64,000 nt of DNA from Paeniglutamicibacter sp. Y32M11 (GCF_019285735.1 NZ_CP079107.1:2480001-2544000); one strand, 5' to 3'; shown: positions 17,380 to 25,952, counted from the first letter of the stretch. The notes: generated by a model not told the origin, from the sequence alone. A program made the numbers and translations.

Positions 17380-17450
17380 CTGGCGCACGTGGGTCAGTGA
17401 TATCGTGAGATACTAGAACATAGATTCGAATGCGTTCGAGCGTGCGCCAG
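17380..17450. promoter_or_regulatory. Inverted repeat enclosing a LexA-like box, no gene attached
   Basis: CTGGCGCACG (17380-17389) and CGTGCGCCAG (17441-17450) are perfect inverted copies. Between them, TAGAAC-ATAG-ATTCGA (17414-17429) matches the actinobacterial SOS box TCGAAC-N4-GTTCGA at 10 of 12 positions, and TTCGAATGCGTTCGA follows. No real gene starts downstream within the 66 bp before the next gene end. It may be a promoter left over from a deleted gene. Confidence 0.4.
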
Positions 17451-17476
17451 TCCCGGGCCGTCGCACGCCGACAACT

Positions 17477-17505
17477 GCCCCGACGAGTCGACACACGATC
17501 GGGGC
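17477..17505. terminator. Terminator hairpin downstream of nifS-like gene
   Basis: GCCCCGA (17477-17483) and TCGGGGC (17499-17505) form a perfect 7-bp stem with a 15-nt loop. It lies 12 bp beyond the stop of the minus-strand cysteine desulfurase and after the plus-strand sulfurtransferase. Confidence 0.5.
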
Positions 17506-17516
17506 GCCTGACCGGC

Positions 17517-18662
17517 TCAGTCTCCGGCGATGGCCTTCACCGCCGCCACCACGGCCCGGGCAGCGGTGGCCACCTCGGATTCCTTGACCTTGCGTGTAAA
17601 GCTCAGGCGCACCGCGGTGTGCGCCTCTTGTTCGCTGTACCCCATACCGATGAGCACCGGTGAGGGATCGGTGGACCCCGCCGAACATGCCGAACCGGAG
17701 GAACAGATCACCCCGCGACGCTCCAGTTCCAGCAGAACCGTCTCGCCCCCGGTCTCCGGGAAAACGAAGGAGACGATGCCCGGCACGCGGTGTACCGGAT
17801 CCCCGGTGAGCCGCGCACGAATCCGCCCATCGGTATTCAGTCCCTTGAGCACCGCGGAAATGATGTAGTCGCCATAACTCTGGGCGGCGGCCTCGGTGTT
17901 GGCGCGCGCGGCAAGGGATAACGCGGTGGCGGTGGACACGGCGCCCGCCACATTCTCGGTGCCCGAACGCCGTTCCCGCTCCTGCCCTCCCCCATGGATC
18001 AGCGGCTCAAGGGCTAGCTTGCCGCGTACCATCAGCAGCCCGGCCCCCTTGAGCCCGCCAATCTTGTGCCCCGAAATGCTCAGGGCGTCGGCCTGTGCGG
18101 CGATCTGCCCCATGTGAAACCAACCGGCCGCCTGCACACCGTCCACATGCACCAGGGCACCGACGTCATGGGCGGCGGCCGCCAGCTCGGTGATGGGTTC
18201 GATGGTGCCCACCTCATTGTTCACCGCCATGACGCTCACCAGCGTGGTGTCACTGCGCAGCAATGCCTTGAAGGCGGTCAGCTGTACACGGCCGTGGGCA
18301 TCCACCGGGGCGATATCCAGCTCAAAACCGTGGTGGCGCACCAAATAGGCGCAGGCCTCGGTCACCGAGGGATGTTCGATGGCCGAGCGAATCAGGTGGC
18401 GTCCGCGCGGGGCACCAAGGGCCAACCCCTTGATGGCCAGGTTGTTGGACTCGGTACCGCCGGAGGTGAAAACGATGTCCCCGGTGCGGACGCCCAGCAC
18501 GCCGGCGGCGGTTTCGCGCGCGTAGTTGAGGGCACGGGCCGCGGTTTGGCCCATTTCATGGGTGCTGGACGGGTTGCCATAGTCGTGGGTCAACAGTGGA
18601 ATGATGGTGTCCAGCACGTCTTGGCGCACGGGGGTGGTGGCCGCCGCATCGAGGTAAATCAC
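17517..18662 (-). CDS. Cysteine desulfurase, NifS/IscS family
   Basis: A 381-residue PLP enzyme that removes sulfur from cysteine for iron-sulfur cluster assembly. It starts IYLDAAATTPV, has the PLP lysine in SISGHKIGGLKGAG and the active-site cysteine loop in SSGSACSAGSTDPS. I prefer the GTG at 18662, one base after the nadC stop and with GGAAG upstream; an ATG 13 codons earlier inside nadC is possible. It is the last gene of nrtR-nadA-nadB-nadC-nifS. NadA needs a 4Fe-4S cluster, so its likely job is to supply sulfur to quinolinate synthase, as known for NifS-type genes in nad operons. Confidence 0.92.
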   Translation of the reverse strand: MIYLDAAATTPVRQDVLDTIIPLLTHDYGNPSSTHEMGQTAARALNYARETAAGVLGVRTGDIVFTSGGTESNNLAIKGLALGAPRGRHLIRSAIEHPSVTEACAYLVRHHGFELDIAPVDAHGRVQLTAFKALLRSDTTLVSVMAVNNEVGTIEPITELAAAAHDVGALVHVDGVQAAGWFHMGQIAAQADALSISGHKIGGLKGAGLLMVRGKLALEPLIHGGGQERERRSGTENVAGAVSTATALSLAARANTEAAAQSYGDYIISAVLKGLNTDGRIRARLTGDPVHRVPGIVSFVFPETGGETVLLELERRGVICSSGSACSAGSTDPSPVLIGMGYSEQEAHTAVRLSFTRKVKESEVATAARAVVAAVKAIAGD

Positions 18663-18663
18663 G

Positions 18664-19602
18664 TTAGTTTGCTTCCATCCTGATATCCAGGCCGAGGTCA
18701 AGGGCGCGCACCGAGTGGGTCAGGGCGCCGGAGGAAATGACGTCGACCCCGGTGGCGGCGATTGACGCCACGGTCTCCAGCTTAACGTTCCCGGAGGCTT
18801 CCACCAGTGCCGCACCGGCAATGCGACGCACCCCGATGGCCAAATCGGCGAGCGTGAAGTTATCGAGCATGATGGTGTCCACTCCGGCCGCCAGCACCGC
18901 GTCGAGCTGATCCAGGGAATCGATCTCCACCTCAAAGTGCACGGTGTGCCCCAGCGCGGCACGGGCCCGGCGCAACGCGTTGGTCAGCGTCGATCCGGTG
19001 CCCAGCAACGCGAGGTGATTGTCCTTGGCCATCACGGCCTCGGAGAGATTATCCCGATGATTAAAGCCGCCACCGCAGCGCACCGCGTAGCGTTCAAGCA
19101 CCCGCAACCCGGGGGTGGTCTTGCGGGTGTCCACGATCCGGGCGCCGGTTCCCTGCGCGGCCGCAACGTAGGCGGCGGTGGCGGTGGCGATGCCGCTCAG
19201 GCGCTGAAGCAGGTTTAATCCCACGCGTTCTCCGGCCAACAGCGAGCGGGCCGGACCGCTGACGGTGATCAGCGTATCCCCCGGCGCAAAACTGTCCCCG
19301 TCGGCGAGCGCCGGAACCAGTTCGAGGGCGGGATCGGTGAGTTTCATCGCGGTGATGAAGGTGTCCAGCCCGGCGCAGATGCCCGATTCGCGGGCGATGA
19401 CCGCGGCGGTGGCGGTGGTGTGCGCGGGGATCAGTGTGTTCCCGGTGAGATCTCCGCGCGGGTTATCTTCCTCCAGGGCCGCCAGCACAATCTTCTGAAT
19501 CACGCGGGCCGGTACCGGTTGGATGTTAATGCCGGGCACCGCGATGTCCGCGCCGGGATTGGAGGTGGAGTGGGTGGTGGTGTGGGTGGTGGTTTCAGAC
19601 AA
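18664..19602 (-). CDS. nadC: Nicotinate-nucleotide diphosphorylase (carboxylating)
   Basis: Quinolinate phosphoribosyltransferase, which makes nicotinate mononucleotide from quinolinate and PRPP. It shows EEDNPRGDLT near the start, DTRKTTPGLRVLERYAVRCGG in the centre, and the C-terminal DNF and EASGNV segments. No ATG suits the start. A TTG at 19602 that overlaps the nadB stop gives 312 residues; a GTG 21 codons later gives about 291, closer to the usual length, and lies after a run of Thr/His codons that may be untranslated. It is the fourth gene of the NAD operon. Confidence 0.9.
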   Translation of the reverse strand: MSETTTHTTTHSTSNPGADIAVPGINIQPVPARVIQKIVLAALEEDNPRGDLTGNTLIPAHTTATAAVIARESGICAGLDTFITAMKLTDPALELVPALADGDSFAPGDTLITVSGPARSLLAGERVGLNLLQRLSGIATATAAYVAAAQGTGARIVDTRKTTPGLRVLERYAVRCGGGFNHRDNLSEAVMAKDNHLALLGTGSTLTNALRRARAALGHTVHFEVEIDSLDQLDAVLAAGVDTIMLDNFTLADLAIGVRRIAGAALVEASGNVKLETVASIAATGVDVISSGALTHSVRALDLGLDIRMEAN

Positions 19603-21334
19603 GGGTCGTGATCCTTTGCTGTGCTTGAAGCGATTCTTGAAGCGCGGTGGGTGCCTGTTGGGCGAAGCGCTGGAGGTGACCTGCCACCGGTAGCGGTGGC
19701 TCAGGTGCATCGGAGCGGTAGTGTGCGCCGAGGGAATTTTCCCGATGCAGCGCGGCGGTGGCGATCAAGGTGGCTAGGGTCAGCAGGTTGGCCAGTTCGT
19801 GGGAGCTGCGATCATGCGGGATCACTTGCCAGCGTTCAAGTTGTCGAAGCGCGGATCTCAGCCCATCGCCGGTGCGCACCACGCCCAGGTAGCGCTGAGC
19901 TAGATCTTGGAGCTGAGCCAGGTTCTGCAGCTCGTCCGCTTCGGAGTCCGGCGACGATTCTGCCTTTCCCTCGGTCCAACGCCGGGGCGGGGCGACTATC
20001 ACCTTGGCGAGTGCCCTGTTGGTCTCGGAGTTGGCAAGGTCGCCGATCTCGGGGGTCATCGGCAGGTTCACCACCATCCGCCAGGCGAAGACCAAGCCCT
20101 CGAGCAGCGAGTTGGACGCCAAGCGGTTGGCCCCGTGCACACCGGTGTTGGCGCATTCCCCGGCGGCATAAAGCCCGGGCAGCGTGGAGGCACCCAGATC
20201 ATCGGTCAAGATCCCGCCCATGATGTAGTGCGCGGCGGGCGTGACGGGCACCGGTTCCAGGCCCAGGTCATAACCCAGCTTCCCCAGTTCCGCGGTGATG
20301 GAGGGGAAGCGGCGGGCCAGGAACCCCGGCCCGTGTTTGGCTTCGACCGCGCGGGCGTCAAGGTGCACGGTGCCGCCGTTGGCTCGAACCGCGTGGATGG
20401 CGCGGGCCACCACGTCGCGTGGTGCCAGTTCGGCATCGGGATGGATCTCTTGCATAAAGCGCTCGCCGTGTTCATTAATCAAGATCGCGCCCTCCCCGCG
20501 CACCGCTTCGGAGACCATAAATCCGCCGGGGCTCACCAAGGTGGGGTGGAACTGGATGAATTCGAGATCCCCGAGTGCCGCGCCGGCCCGGTAGGCCAGG
20601 GCCGCACCGTCGCCGGTGGCACCGGCCGGGTTGGTGGTGGCGGCATATAGTTGCCCCGAGCCGCCGGTAGCCAGCAGCACCGCGGGGGCGAACAGCTCTT
20701 CACGGCTCCCCTCTGGCCCCAGCGTGCGCACGCCGATGACTCTGCTGGTTGCCTGATCCGTGGCGGCGTGAGCCTGGGACGGGTCGGCATGGGGGTTCGC
20801 TGCGGTGATCAGTTGGGTGACAAACACATGCTCCCGGATGGTGAGCCCGCCGGCGGCCTCCTGTCGGCGACAGGCGGTGATCAGCGCACTGGCCAGTGAC
20901 CGGCCCGTGGCATCACCGCCGGCATGCAGGATTCGCGGGTGACTGTGCGCCGCCTCCAAACCCCGAGCAAACTCACCGCTGGCGTCGGTATCAAAGTGCG
21001 CGCCGACGCTCACCAGTTCCTGAACATGCGCCCAGGCCGAGGAGCACATCAGCGCCACGGTCTCGGCATCGTTCAGCTGCGCGCCGGCGGTCAGCGTGTC
21101 GGCCACGTGGCTCGTGATCGAGTCCCCCGCGGCGATGCCCTCCGGGCCCACGGCGCTGAGCCCACCCTGGGCGTACCAGGAGTTCGAATTCTCCAGCGCA
21201 TCCTTGGTCAGCAGCGTAACCGTGCGTCCGCGGGCAGCTGCCGAAAGCGCCGCGTAGAGACCGCTGACACCGGAGCCGACGACGATCAGGTCCGCACCGT
21301 TTAGCTCCCCGGCGCTCAAATTCGCGGCATTCAC
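19595..21334 (-). CDS. nadB: L-aspartate oxidase
   Basis: A 579-residue FAD enzyme that oxidises L-aspartate to iminoaspartate, the first step of de novo NAD synthesis. The FAD-binding start is ADLIVVGSGVSGLYAALSAA, followed by the family segments NSWYAQGGLSAV, EFIQFHPT, RGEGAILIN and AAGECANTGVHGANRLASNSLLEGLVF. Length is near normal, with a helical C-terminal domain. Its ATG at 21334 overlaps the nadA stop by 4 bp, so synthesis is coupled to that of NadA, which uses the unstable iminoaspartate. Confidence 0.95.
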   Translation of the reverse strand: MNAANLSAGELNGADLIVVGSGVSGLYAALSAAARGRTVTLLTKDALENSNSWYAQGGLSAVGPEGIAAGDSITSHVADTLTAGAQLNDAETVALMCSSAWAHVQELVSVGAHFDTDASGEFARGLEAAHSHPRILHAGGDATGRSLASALITACRRQEAAGGLTIREHVFVTQLITAANPHADPSQAHAATDQATSRVIGVRTLGPEGSREELFAPAVLLATGGSGQLYAATTNPAGATGDGAALAYRAGAALGDLEFIQFHPTLVSPGGFMVSEAVRGEGAILINEHGERFMQEIHPDAELAPRDVVARAIHAVRANGGTVHLDARAVEAKHGPGFLARRFPSITAELGKLGYDLGLEPVPVTPAAHYIMGGILTDDLGASTLPGLYAAGECANTGVHGANRLASNSLLEGLVFAWRMVVNLPMTPEIGDLANSETNRALAKVIVAPPRRWTEGKAESSPDSEADELQNLAQLQDLAQRYLGVVRTGDGLRSALRQLERWQVIPHDRSSHELANLLTLATLIATAALHRENSLGAHYRSDAPEPPLPVAGHLQRFAQQAPTALQESLQAQQRITTLV

Positions 21335-22599
21335 GGCCGGGCCGCCAGCATCCGCTCCAGGGCCACCTTCGCGTCGGCCGCCACGTCATCGGCCACGGTG
21401 ATCTTGTTCAGCACCACCCCATCCACCAGTGCCTCCAACACCCAGGCGAGGTAGCCGGGGTGAATGCGGTACATGGTGGAGCAGGGGCAGATGACCGGGT
21501 CCAGGCAGAAGATGGTGTGTTCGGGGTGCGCGGCGGCCAACCGGTTCACCATGTTGATTTCGGTGGCGATGCCGAAGACCGAACCGGCCGGCGCATTGGC
21601 CACGGCCTTTTGGATGTAGTCGGTGGATCCGGCCTCATCGGCCGCGTCTACCACCGGCATCGGGCATTCGGGGTGCGCCAGAATCCGCACCCCGGGGTGT
21701 TCGGCGCGCGCCTTCTCGATCTGGGCCACGGTGAAGCGCTTGTGCACCGAGCAGAAGCCATGCCAGAGGATGACCTTGGCATCGAGCAGGGTGGCAGCGT
21801 CATTGCCACCCAGCGCCTTGCGCGGATTCCACATCGGCATCTTTTCCAGTGGAACGCCCATGGCCTTGGCGGTATTGCGTCCCAGGTGCTGGTCCGGGAA
21901 GAAGAGCACCCGACGACCGCGCTCAAACGCCCATTCCAACACCGTGGCGGCGTTCGAGGAGGTGCAGACGATCCCGCCGTGCTTGCCAACAAAGGCCTTC
22001 AGCGCCGCCGAGCAGTTCATGTAGGTCACCGGGATGACGGCGGCCTTACCGTCGGCCTCCGATTCCTCCGCGTAGAGATCCATGAGCTGTTCCCAGCATT
22101 CCTCCACCGAGGATTCATCGGCCATGTCGGCCATCGAACAGCCCGCGGCCAGGTTCGGCAGGATGACCTGCTGCTCCGGCGTGGAGAGCACATCGGCGGT
22201 CTCGGCCATAAAGTGCACACCGCAAAAAACGATGTACTTGGCCTTTTCACGCGTCAGCGCCGCATTGGCCAGTTGGAAGGAATCCCCCACGAAGTCGGCA
22301 AACGCCACCACCTCATCACGCTGGTAGTGATGCCCGAGCACCACCAGGGAATCACCGAGGGTCTTTTTCGCGGCAAGAATGCGTGTGGTGAGTTCGGCAT
22401 CCGAGGCTTCGCGGTACTCGGCGGGAATTTCTCCCTGGCGCGGGGTGGAAACCGGCGCCACATCCTCTTGCGAGGAGCCGGGCCCATAGGCCGGTGCACC
22501 GGTGTCAAAAAGCCACGGCCCCTTGGACAGATCGGTGTTGCAGCTGGCCTCGGGGGAAACGAGTTTCAGGCTCTGCAGGGTGGAATTGATGCTGCTCAT
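21331..22599 (-). CDS. nadA: Quinolinate synthase
   Basis: A 422-residue 4Fe-4S enzyme that condenses iminoaspartate with dihydroxyacetone phosphate to quinolinate. The three cluster cysteines are probably those in YIVFCGVHFMAETADVL, GGIVCTSSNAAT and FCLDPVICPCSTMYRIHP. HHYQRDEVV and HPECPMPVVDAADEAGST are further family markers. It has an N-terminal extension of about 50 residues that is common in actinobacteria. It overlaps nrtR and nadB by 4 bp each and is the second gene of the operon. Confidence 0.95.
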   Translation of the reverse strand: MSSINSTLQSLKLVSPEASCNTDLSKGPWLFDTGAPAYGPGSSQEDVAPVSTPRQGEIPAEYREASDAELTTRILAAKKTLGDSLVVLGHHYQRDEVVAFADFVGDSFQLANAALTREKAKYIVFCGVHFMAETADVLSTPEQQVILPNLAAGCSMADMADESSVEECWEQLMDLYAEESEADGKAAVIPVTYMNCSAALKAFVGKHGGIVCTSSNAATVLEWAFERGRRVLFFPDQHLGRNTAKAMGVPLEKMPMWNPRKALGGNDAATLLDAKVILWHGFCSVHKRFTVAQIEKARAEHPGVRILAHPECPMPVVDAADEAGSTDYIQKAVANAPAGSVFGIATEINMVNRLAAAHPEHTIFCLDPVICPCSTMYRIHPGYLAWVLEALVDGVVLNKITVADDVAADAKVALERMLAARP

Positions 22600-23360
22600 G
22601 CGATGGACTCGCTCTCAAGTCGGTGGGTAGGTGTGCCGGTGTAGCGATAGAGGCGTGGGGGGCGGTGTTTGCCGCCGGAGAGGAACTCGTCGGTTTCCTC
22701 GATGTTGGCCGCCGTGCGCAGTTGCCGGCGGAAGTTGGCTGGATCAAGGGCCTTATCCAGCACGGCCTCATAGACCTCACGGACCTGGGCCAGGGTAAAG
22801 CGCTCGCCGAGTAGGCGGTGGGCGATGGAGCCGTATTCGACCTTGTTGCGCAGGCGCCACAGCGCGTACTCAATGATTTCCCGATGGTCAAAGGCCATCT
22901 CGGCCAGGACCTGCGGGTCATCGGCACGGAACCAGGCGACATTCGGGTCATCCAGCAGCACCGAGGTGGCTCGATCGTGCGCATCATCCTCGCGGACCAA
23001 TGCCCAGTAGACGATGGAGACGACCCGGCGGGTGGGCGAACGGTCTAGGTCCCCGAAAGCGTAGAGCTGTTCAAGGTAGCGCGGGATCAATCCGGTGGTA
23101 TCGCGCAGGTTGCTCGCCGCGGCGTCCAGCAGTGAGTCCCGGGCCCCGAGCGGGCCACCGGGCAATGCCCATTGGCCACGGAAGGGTTCGCGTGTGCGAC
23201 GCACCAGTGGTAGCCAGAGGCTCTTGCGCCCGGTGCGTTCGTTATCGCGTAGCGAAAATATCACCGTGGACACGGCAAGTGTTGGCGGTTGCTCGCGGCG
23301 TTCTGCCACATTCGAAAACGGCAAGCGATCCACCTTCCTAGTTAGTGTCACTTTGACCAT
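22596..23360 (-). CDS. nrtR: NrtR-like Nudix-family transcriptional regulator of NAD synthesis
   Basis: A 254-residue protein with an N-terminal Nudix-like domain and a C-terminal winged helix (YGSIAHRLLGERFTLAQVREVYEAVLDKALDPANFRRQL, given here only as a position guide near residues 165-205 in shorter parts: LLGERFTL, LDPANFRR). The Nudix box is degenerate, as expected for an ADP-ribose sensor. It heads the NAD operon and overlaps nadA by 4 bp, fitting the NrtR repressor family. The ATG at 23360 lies inside a candidate operator, and no Shine-Dalgarno is clear, so the start is uncertain; a GTG 10 codons later is too close to its AGGAAG. Confidence 0.85.
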   Translation of the reverse strand: MVKVTLTRKVDRLPFSNVAERREQPPTLAVSTVIFSLRDNERTGRKSLWLPLVRRTREPFRGQWALPGGPLGARDSLLDAAASNLRDTTGLIPRYLEQLYAFGDLDRSPTRRVVSIVYWALVREDDAHDRATSVLLDDPNVAWFRADDPQVLAEMAFDHREIIEYALWRLRNKVEYGSIAHRLLGERFTLAQVREVYEAVLDKALDPANFRRQLRTAANIEETDEFLSGGKHRPPRLYRYTGTPTHRLESESIA

Positions 23361-23361
23361 A
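23343..23361. promoter_or_regulatory. Candidate NrtR operator
   Basis: Imperfect inverted repeat TAGTGTCA-CTT-TGACCATA, six of eight positions symmetric, at the head of the NAD operon and covering the proposed nrtR start codon. Autoregulation by NrtR would fit. The assignment rests on position and symmetry only. Confidence 0.45.
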
Positions 23362-23547
23362 AGTGAGGCTACTCCCAACCAGCGCCATCCGCAAGAGCAT
23401 GACACGCCGCAGAACCACGGGCATTACCGACTCGTTACTCGGCCATGACGAGCCTTGACTGGCCCGAGAACCGCGGATGTACTGAGCTCACCACCGGTCT
23501 GCATTCCACCTCGGATGCCGACTTCCTGCAGTGAAAGCGTGAATGAC

Positions 23548-24006
23548 ATGCCCCAAGAACCGGGCCCTGACAGCAATACCGGGGCCATGCGACTGATCTT
23601 CGAATACGAGGGAGACGCGGTTCGACTCATCTCCCAACAACGGGTAAATATGGCGTTAACCGGAGCCGAAACACCTCTTGAATCCCGCAATGGCCACTTC
23701 GCCGTCATCCGCGATACGGCAGAACGGGAGATCGCCCGCGTCCCGGTGAGCGGCCTTCAGAACACACTGGAGGTCTTCCCCGAGACCGCCGGTGAACCCA
23801 TCGTCCGCGTTACCCCCGATGCACCACGCGGCGCCTTCACCGTGATCCTGCCGGCGCCCACGGCCGCGGCAAGCGTCGCACTCCTTTCCGTGAGCACCCC
23901 ACCAGCGGACCGCGAGGTTGAACCGGGGCTCCCGCCGGCACCAATCGAGCCCACCGAAACGGTCCTTGGCGTCTTTACCCTCGAGCCTCAGGGAGATTCA
24001 GAATGA
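23548..24006 (+). CDS. Hypothetical protein coupled to the M64 peptidase gene
   Basis: A 152-residue protein of no family I recognise. It has no signal peptide or membrane segment. The pattern of alternating hydrophobic residues (MRLIFEYEGDAVRLISQQRV, then ARVPVSGLQNTLEVF and GAFTVILPAP) suggests a beta-sandwich, with a proline-rich tail. The frame is open to 23455; I took the ATG at 23548, and the one at 23587 is also possible. Its stop overlaps the start of the metallopeptidase gene by 4 bp, so it is probably a partner of that protein, such as a chaperone, inhibitor or structural companion; this is inference. Confidence 0.7.
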   Translation: MPQEPGPDSNTGAMRLIFEYEGDAVRLISQQRVNMALTGAETPLESRNGHFAVIRDTAEREIARVPVSGLQNTLEVFPETAGEPIVRVTPDAPRGAFTVILPAPTAAASVALLSVSTPPADREVEPGLPPAPIEPTETVLGVFTLEPQGDSE

Positions 24007-25913
24007 CTACCGCCGATGGCACCATCATGGGAACGACCCAGATCAGCGGCTCGGCACCGGCAAATAGAGCCTTCAACGTGGTGCTGCTGGGCGACGGATT
24101 CCAAACTGGCCAACAGGGTGCCTTCAACACGGCCTGCTCCGCGTTTGTCAGCGCGTTGCTGGGCACGGCACCGTTTACCGATCTGGCCAGCGCCATCAAC
24201 ATTTTCCGGGTTAATGTTTCCTCCACCGACACGGGGGCAGATGATCCGGTCTCCGGAGGCGGCACCGGGGCGAGCGCCCGCACCTACTTTGATGCCAGCT
24301 TCGGCGGGAACGGCATCCGTCGGCTCCTGATCTGCAATACCAGCACGGTACTTTCCGTCGCCGCGGCCCAAGTCCCACAATTCACCCTGGCGCTACTGGT
24401 GGTTAATTCCACCATCTATGGCGGCTCCGGCGGCTCGGTGGGCACCTTCTCGCTGGCCTCGGGGGCCTCGGAGATCGGCATTCACGAGGCGGGGCATACC
24501 GCCTTTGGCCTGGCCGACGAATATCCCTACTACGCCGGGGGCGCCGAAACCGGGCACGACCACCACCCGGCGTCCGAACCCGGGGAACCCAACGTCACCA
24601 TCAACACCAACCGTGCGACGCTCAAATGGGGCTGGGCCGTCGCAGCGAGCACCGCGTTGCCCACCATGGCCAATCCCAATTGTGCGGCCGTGGATTCCCG
24701 GGCCAGCACCGTGCCCAACGGCACCGTGGGAACATTCGAGGGAGCGCACTATTACCACTGCGGGGCCTACCGCCCCGAGTACGACTGCAAAATGCGCAAC
24801 CTTTCGGTCCCGTTTTGCCGGATCTGCGCTCAGGTGATTATCAACCGCATTGCGCCGCTGACCACACTCACGGCCCGCGCTCGCACACCCATCAACGTCG
24901 TGGCTCGGTACCCGGAGCACCTTGACGTTTTTGCCGCGGGTACCGATGGACGCACCGTCACCGACTGGTGGGATGCCTCCACCGGGTGGAGCGGCTGGTT
25001 CCAGATTTCCGGTGGCGTGGCGTCCCCGGGTGGTCCCGGCTCCCCCATCACCGCGGTTTCCCGCTACGCCCGACATTTGGACCTCTTCACCGTTGGCACC
25101 GACAATCGGGTCTATTCGGCATGGTGGGACGCGTCCGGCGGATGGTCCAACTGGTTCGTTTTGGCCGGCGGATTAATCGCGCGGCCCGGCTCCACCGTCA
25201 ACGTGGTCTCCCGGCTCACCGGACACCTGGATGTGTTTACCACGGCCGCCGATGGCCGAATCATGTCCTGTTGGTGGGATGCGTCCGGCGGCTGGTCCAC
25301 TTGGTTCCACGTCTCCGGCGGTATTGCCGCGGCCGGGGCCACCGTCACGGCGATCGCCCGGTACCCCTTCCATTTGGACCTCTTCACGGTGGGCACCGAC
25401 AATCGCATCTGGAGCTGCTGGTGGGATGAACGCAGCGGGTGGTCCTCCTGGTTCCGGATCGGGTCTCAGCTTGCCCGCAGTGACTCGACGGTGAATGTGG
25501 TGGCTCGCCATCGTGACCAGCTGGATCTGTTCACCGTGGCTTCGGACCAAAAAATCGTGAGCACGTGGTGGAATGCGCTCGGCGGTTGGGGCAGCTGGTT
25601 CCAGGTCTCAGGCGGTCTCGCCTCACCCGGATCGCAAGTTACCGCGGTATCCCGGTACTCGAATCAGCTGGATCTGTTCACCGTGGGCACCGATAACCGC
25701 ATCTACAGCACGTGGTGGCATGACCCTGGCGGATGGGCTGGCTGGTTTAACGTCAGCGGTGGCATTGGCGCCCCGGGCAGCACGGTCACCGCCATCTCCC
25801 GCATCACCGAGCACCTTGATGTTTTTGCTGTTGGCTCCGACTCCAAGGCCTACAGCACCTGGTGGGATGGAAGAACCGGTTGGGCCGGCTGGTTCCAACT
25901 GGGCGTCAGCTAG
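24003..25913 (+). CDS. M64-type zinc metallopeptidase fused to a seven-repeat propeller
   Basis: A 636-residue two-part protein. Residues 1-290 match the M64 (IgA peptidase-like) family: FNVVLLGDGF near residue 24 and the zinc site HEAGHTAFGLADEY, with His161, His165 and an Asp/Glu pair at 172-173. Residues 297-636 hold seven repeats of about 48 residues, each with a core like HLDLFTVGTDNR-YS-WWD-GGW-WF, which predicts a seven-bladed beta-propeller like the PLL-type lectins. Such propellers bind sugars, so a peptidase directed to glycoproteins is plausible. No signal peptide is visible at the N-terminus, which is odd for this family. It is coupled to the small upstream gene. Confidence 0.85.
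   Translation: MTTADGTIMGTTQISGSAPANRAFNVVLLGDGFQTGQQGAFNTACSAFVSALLGTAPFTDLASAINIFRVNVSSTDTGADDPVSGGGTGASARTYFDASFGGNGIRRLLICNTSTVLSVAAAQVPQFTLALLVVNSTIYGGSGGSVGTFSLASGASEIGIHEAGHTAFGLADEYPYYAGGAETGHDHHPASEPGEPNVTINTNRATLKWGWAVAASTALPTMANPNCAAVDSRASTVPNGTVGTFEGAHYYHCGAYRPEYDCKMRNLSVPFCRICAQVIINRIAPLTTLTARARTPINVVARYPEHLDVFAAGTDGRTVTDWWDASTGWSGWFQISGGVASPGGPGSPITAVSRYARHLDLFTVGTDNRVYSAWWDASGGWSNWFVLAGGLIARPGSTVNVVSRLTGHLDVFTTAADGRIMSCWWDASGGWSTWFHVSGGIAAAGATVTAIARYPFHLDLFTVGTDNRIWSCWWDERSGWSSWFRIGSQLARSDSTVNVVARHRDQLDLFTVASDQKIVSTWWNALGGWGSWFQVSGGLASPGSQVTAVSRYSNQLDLFTVGTDNRIYSTWWHDPGGWAGWFNVSGGIGAPGSTVTAISRITEHLDVFAVGSDSKAYSTWWDGRTGWAGWFQLGVS
24891..25910 (+). repeat. Seven tandem propeller-blade repeats within the peptidase gene
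   Basis: Seven copies of a unit of about 145 bp encode near-identical blades. Each starts with V-x-V/A-V/I-S/A-R, then LD-F, a TD/SD turn, WW, GW and WF. Units alternate between two subtypes (INVV/VNVV and VTAV/VTAI starts). Confidence 0.85.
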
Positions 25914-25922
25914 CCACGGCAC

Positions 25923-25952
25923 GTTGCCGGTGGCGAAACTGCCACCGACAAC
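25923..25952 (+). terminator. Terminator hairpin after the metallopeptidase gene
   Basis: GTTGCCGGTGGC (25923-25934) pairs with GCCACCGACAAC (25941-25952), with one mismatch and a 6-nt loop, 10 bp after the stop codon. No T tract follows. Confidence 0.55.
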
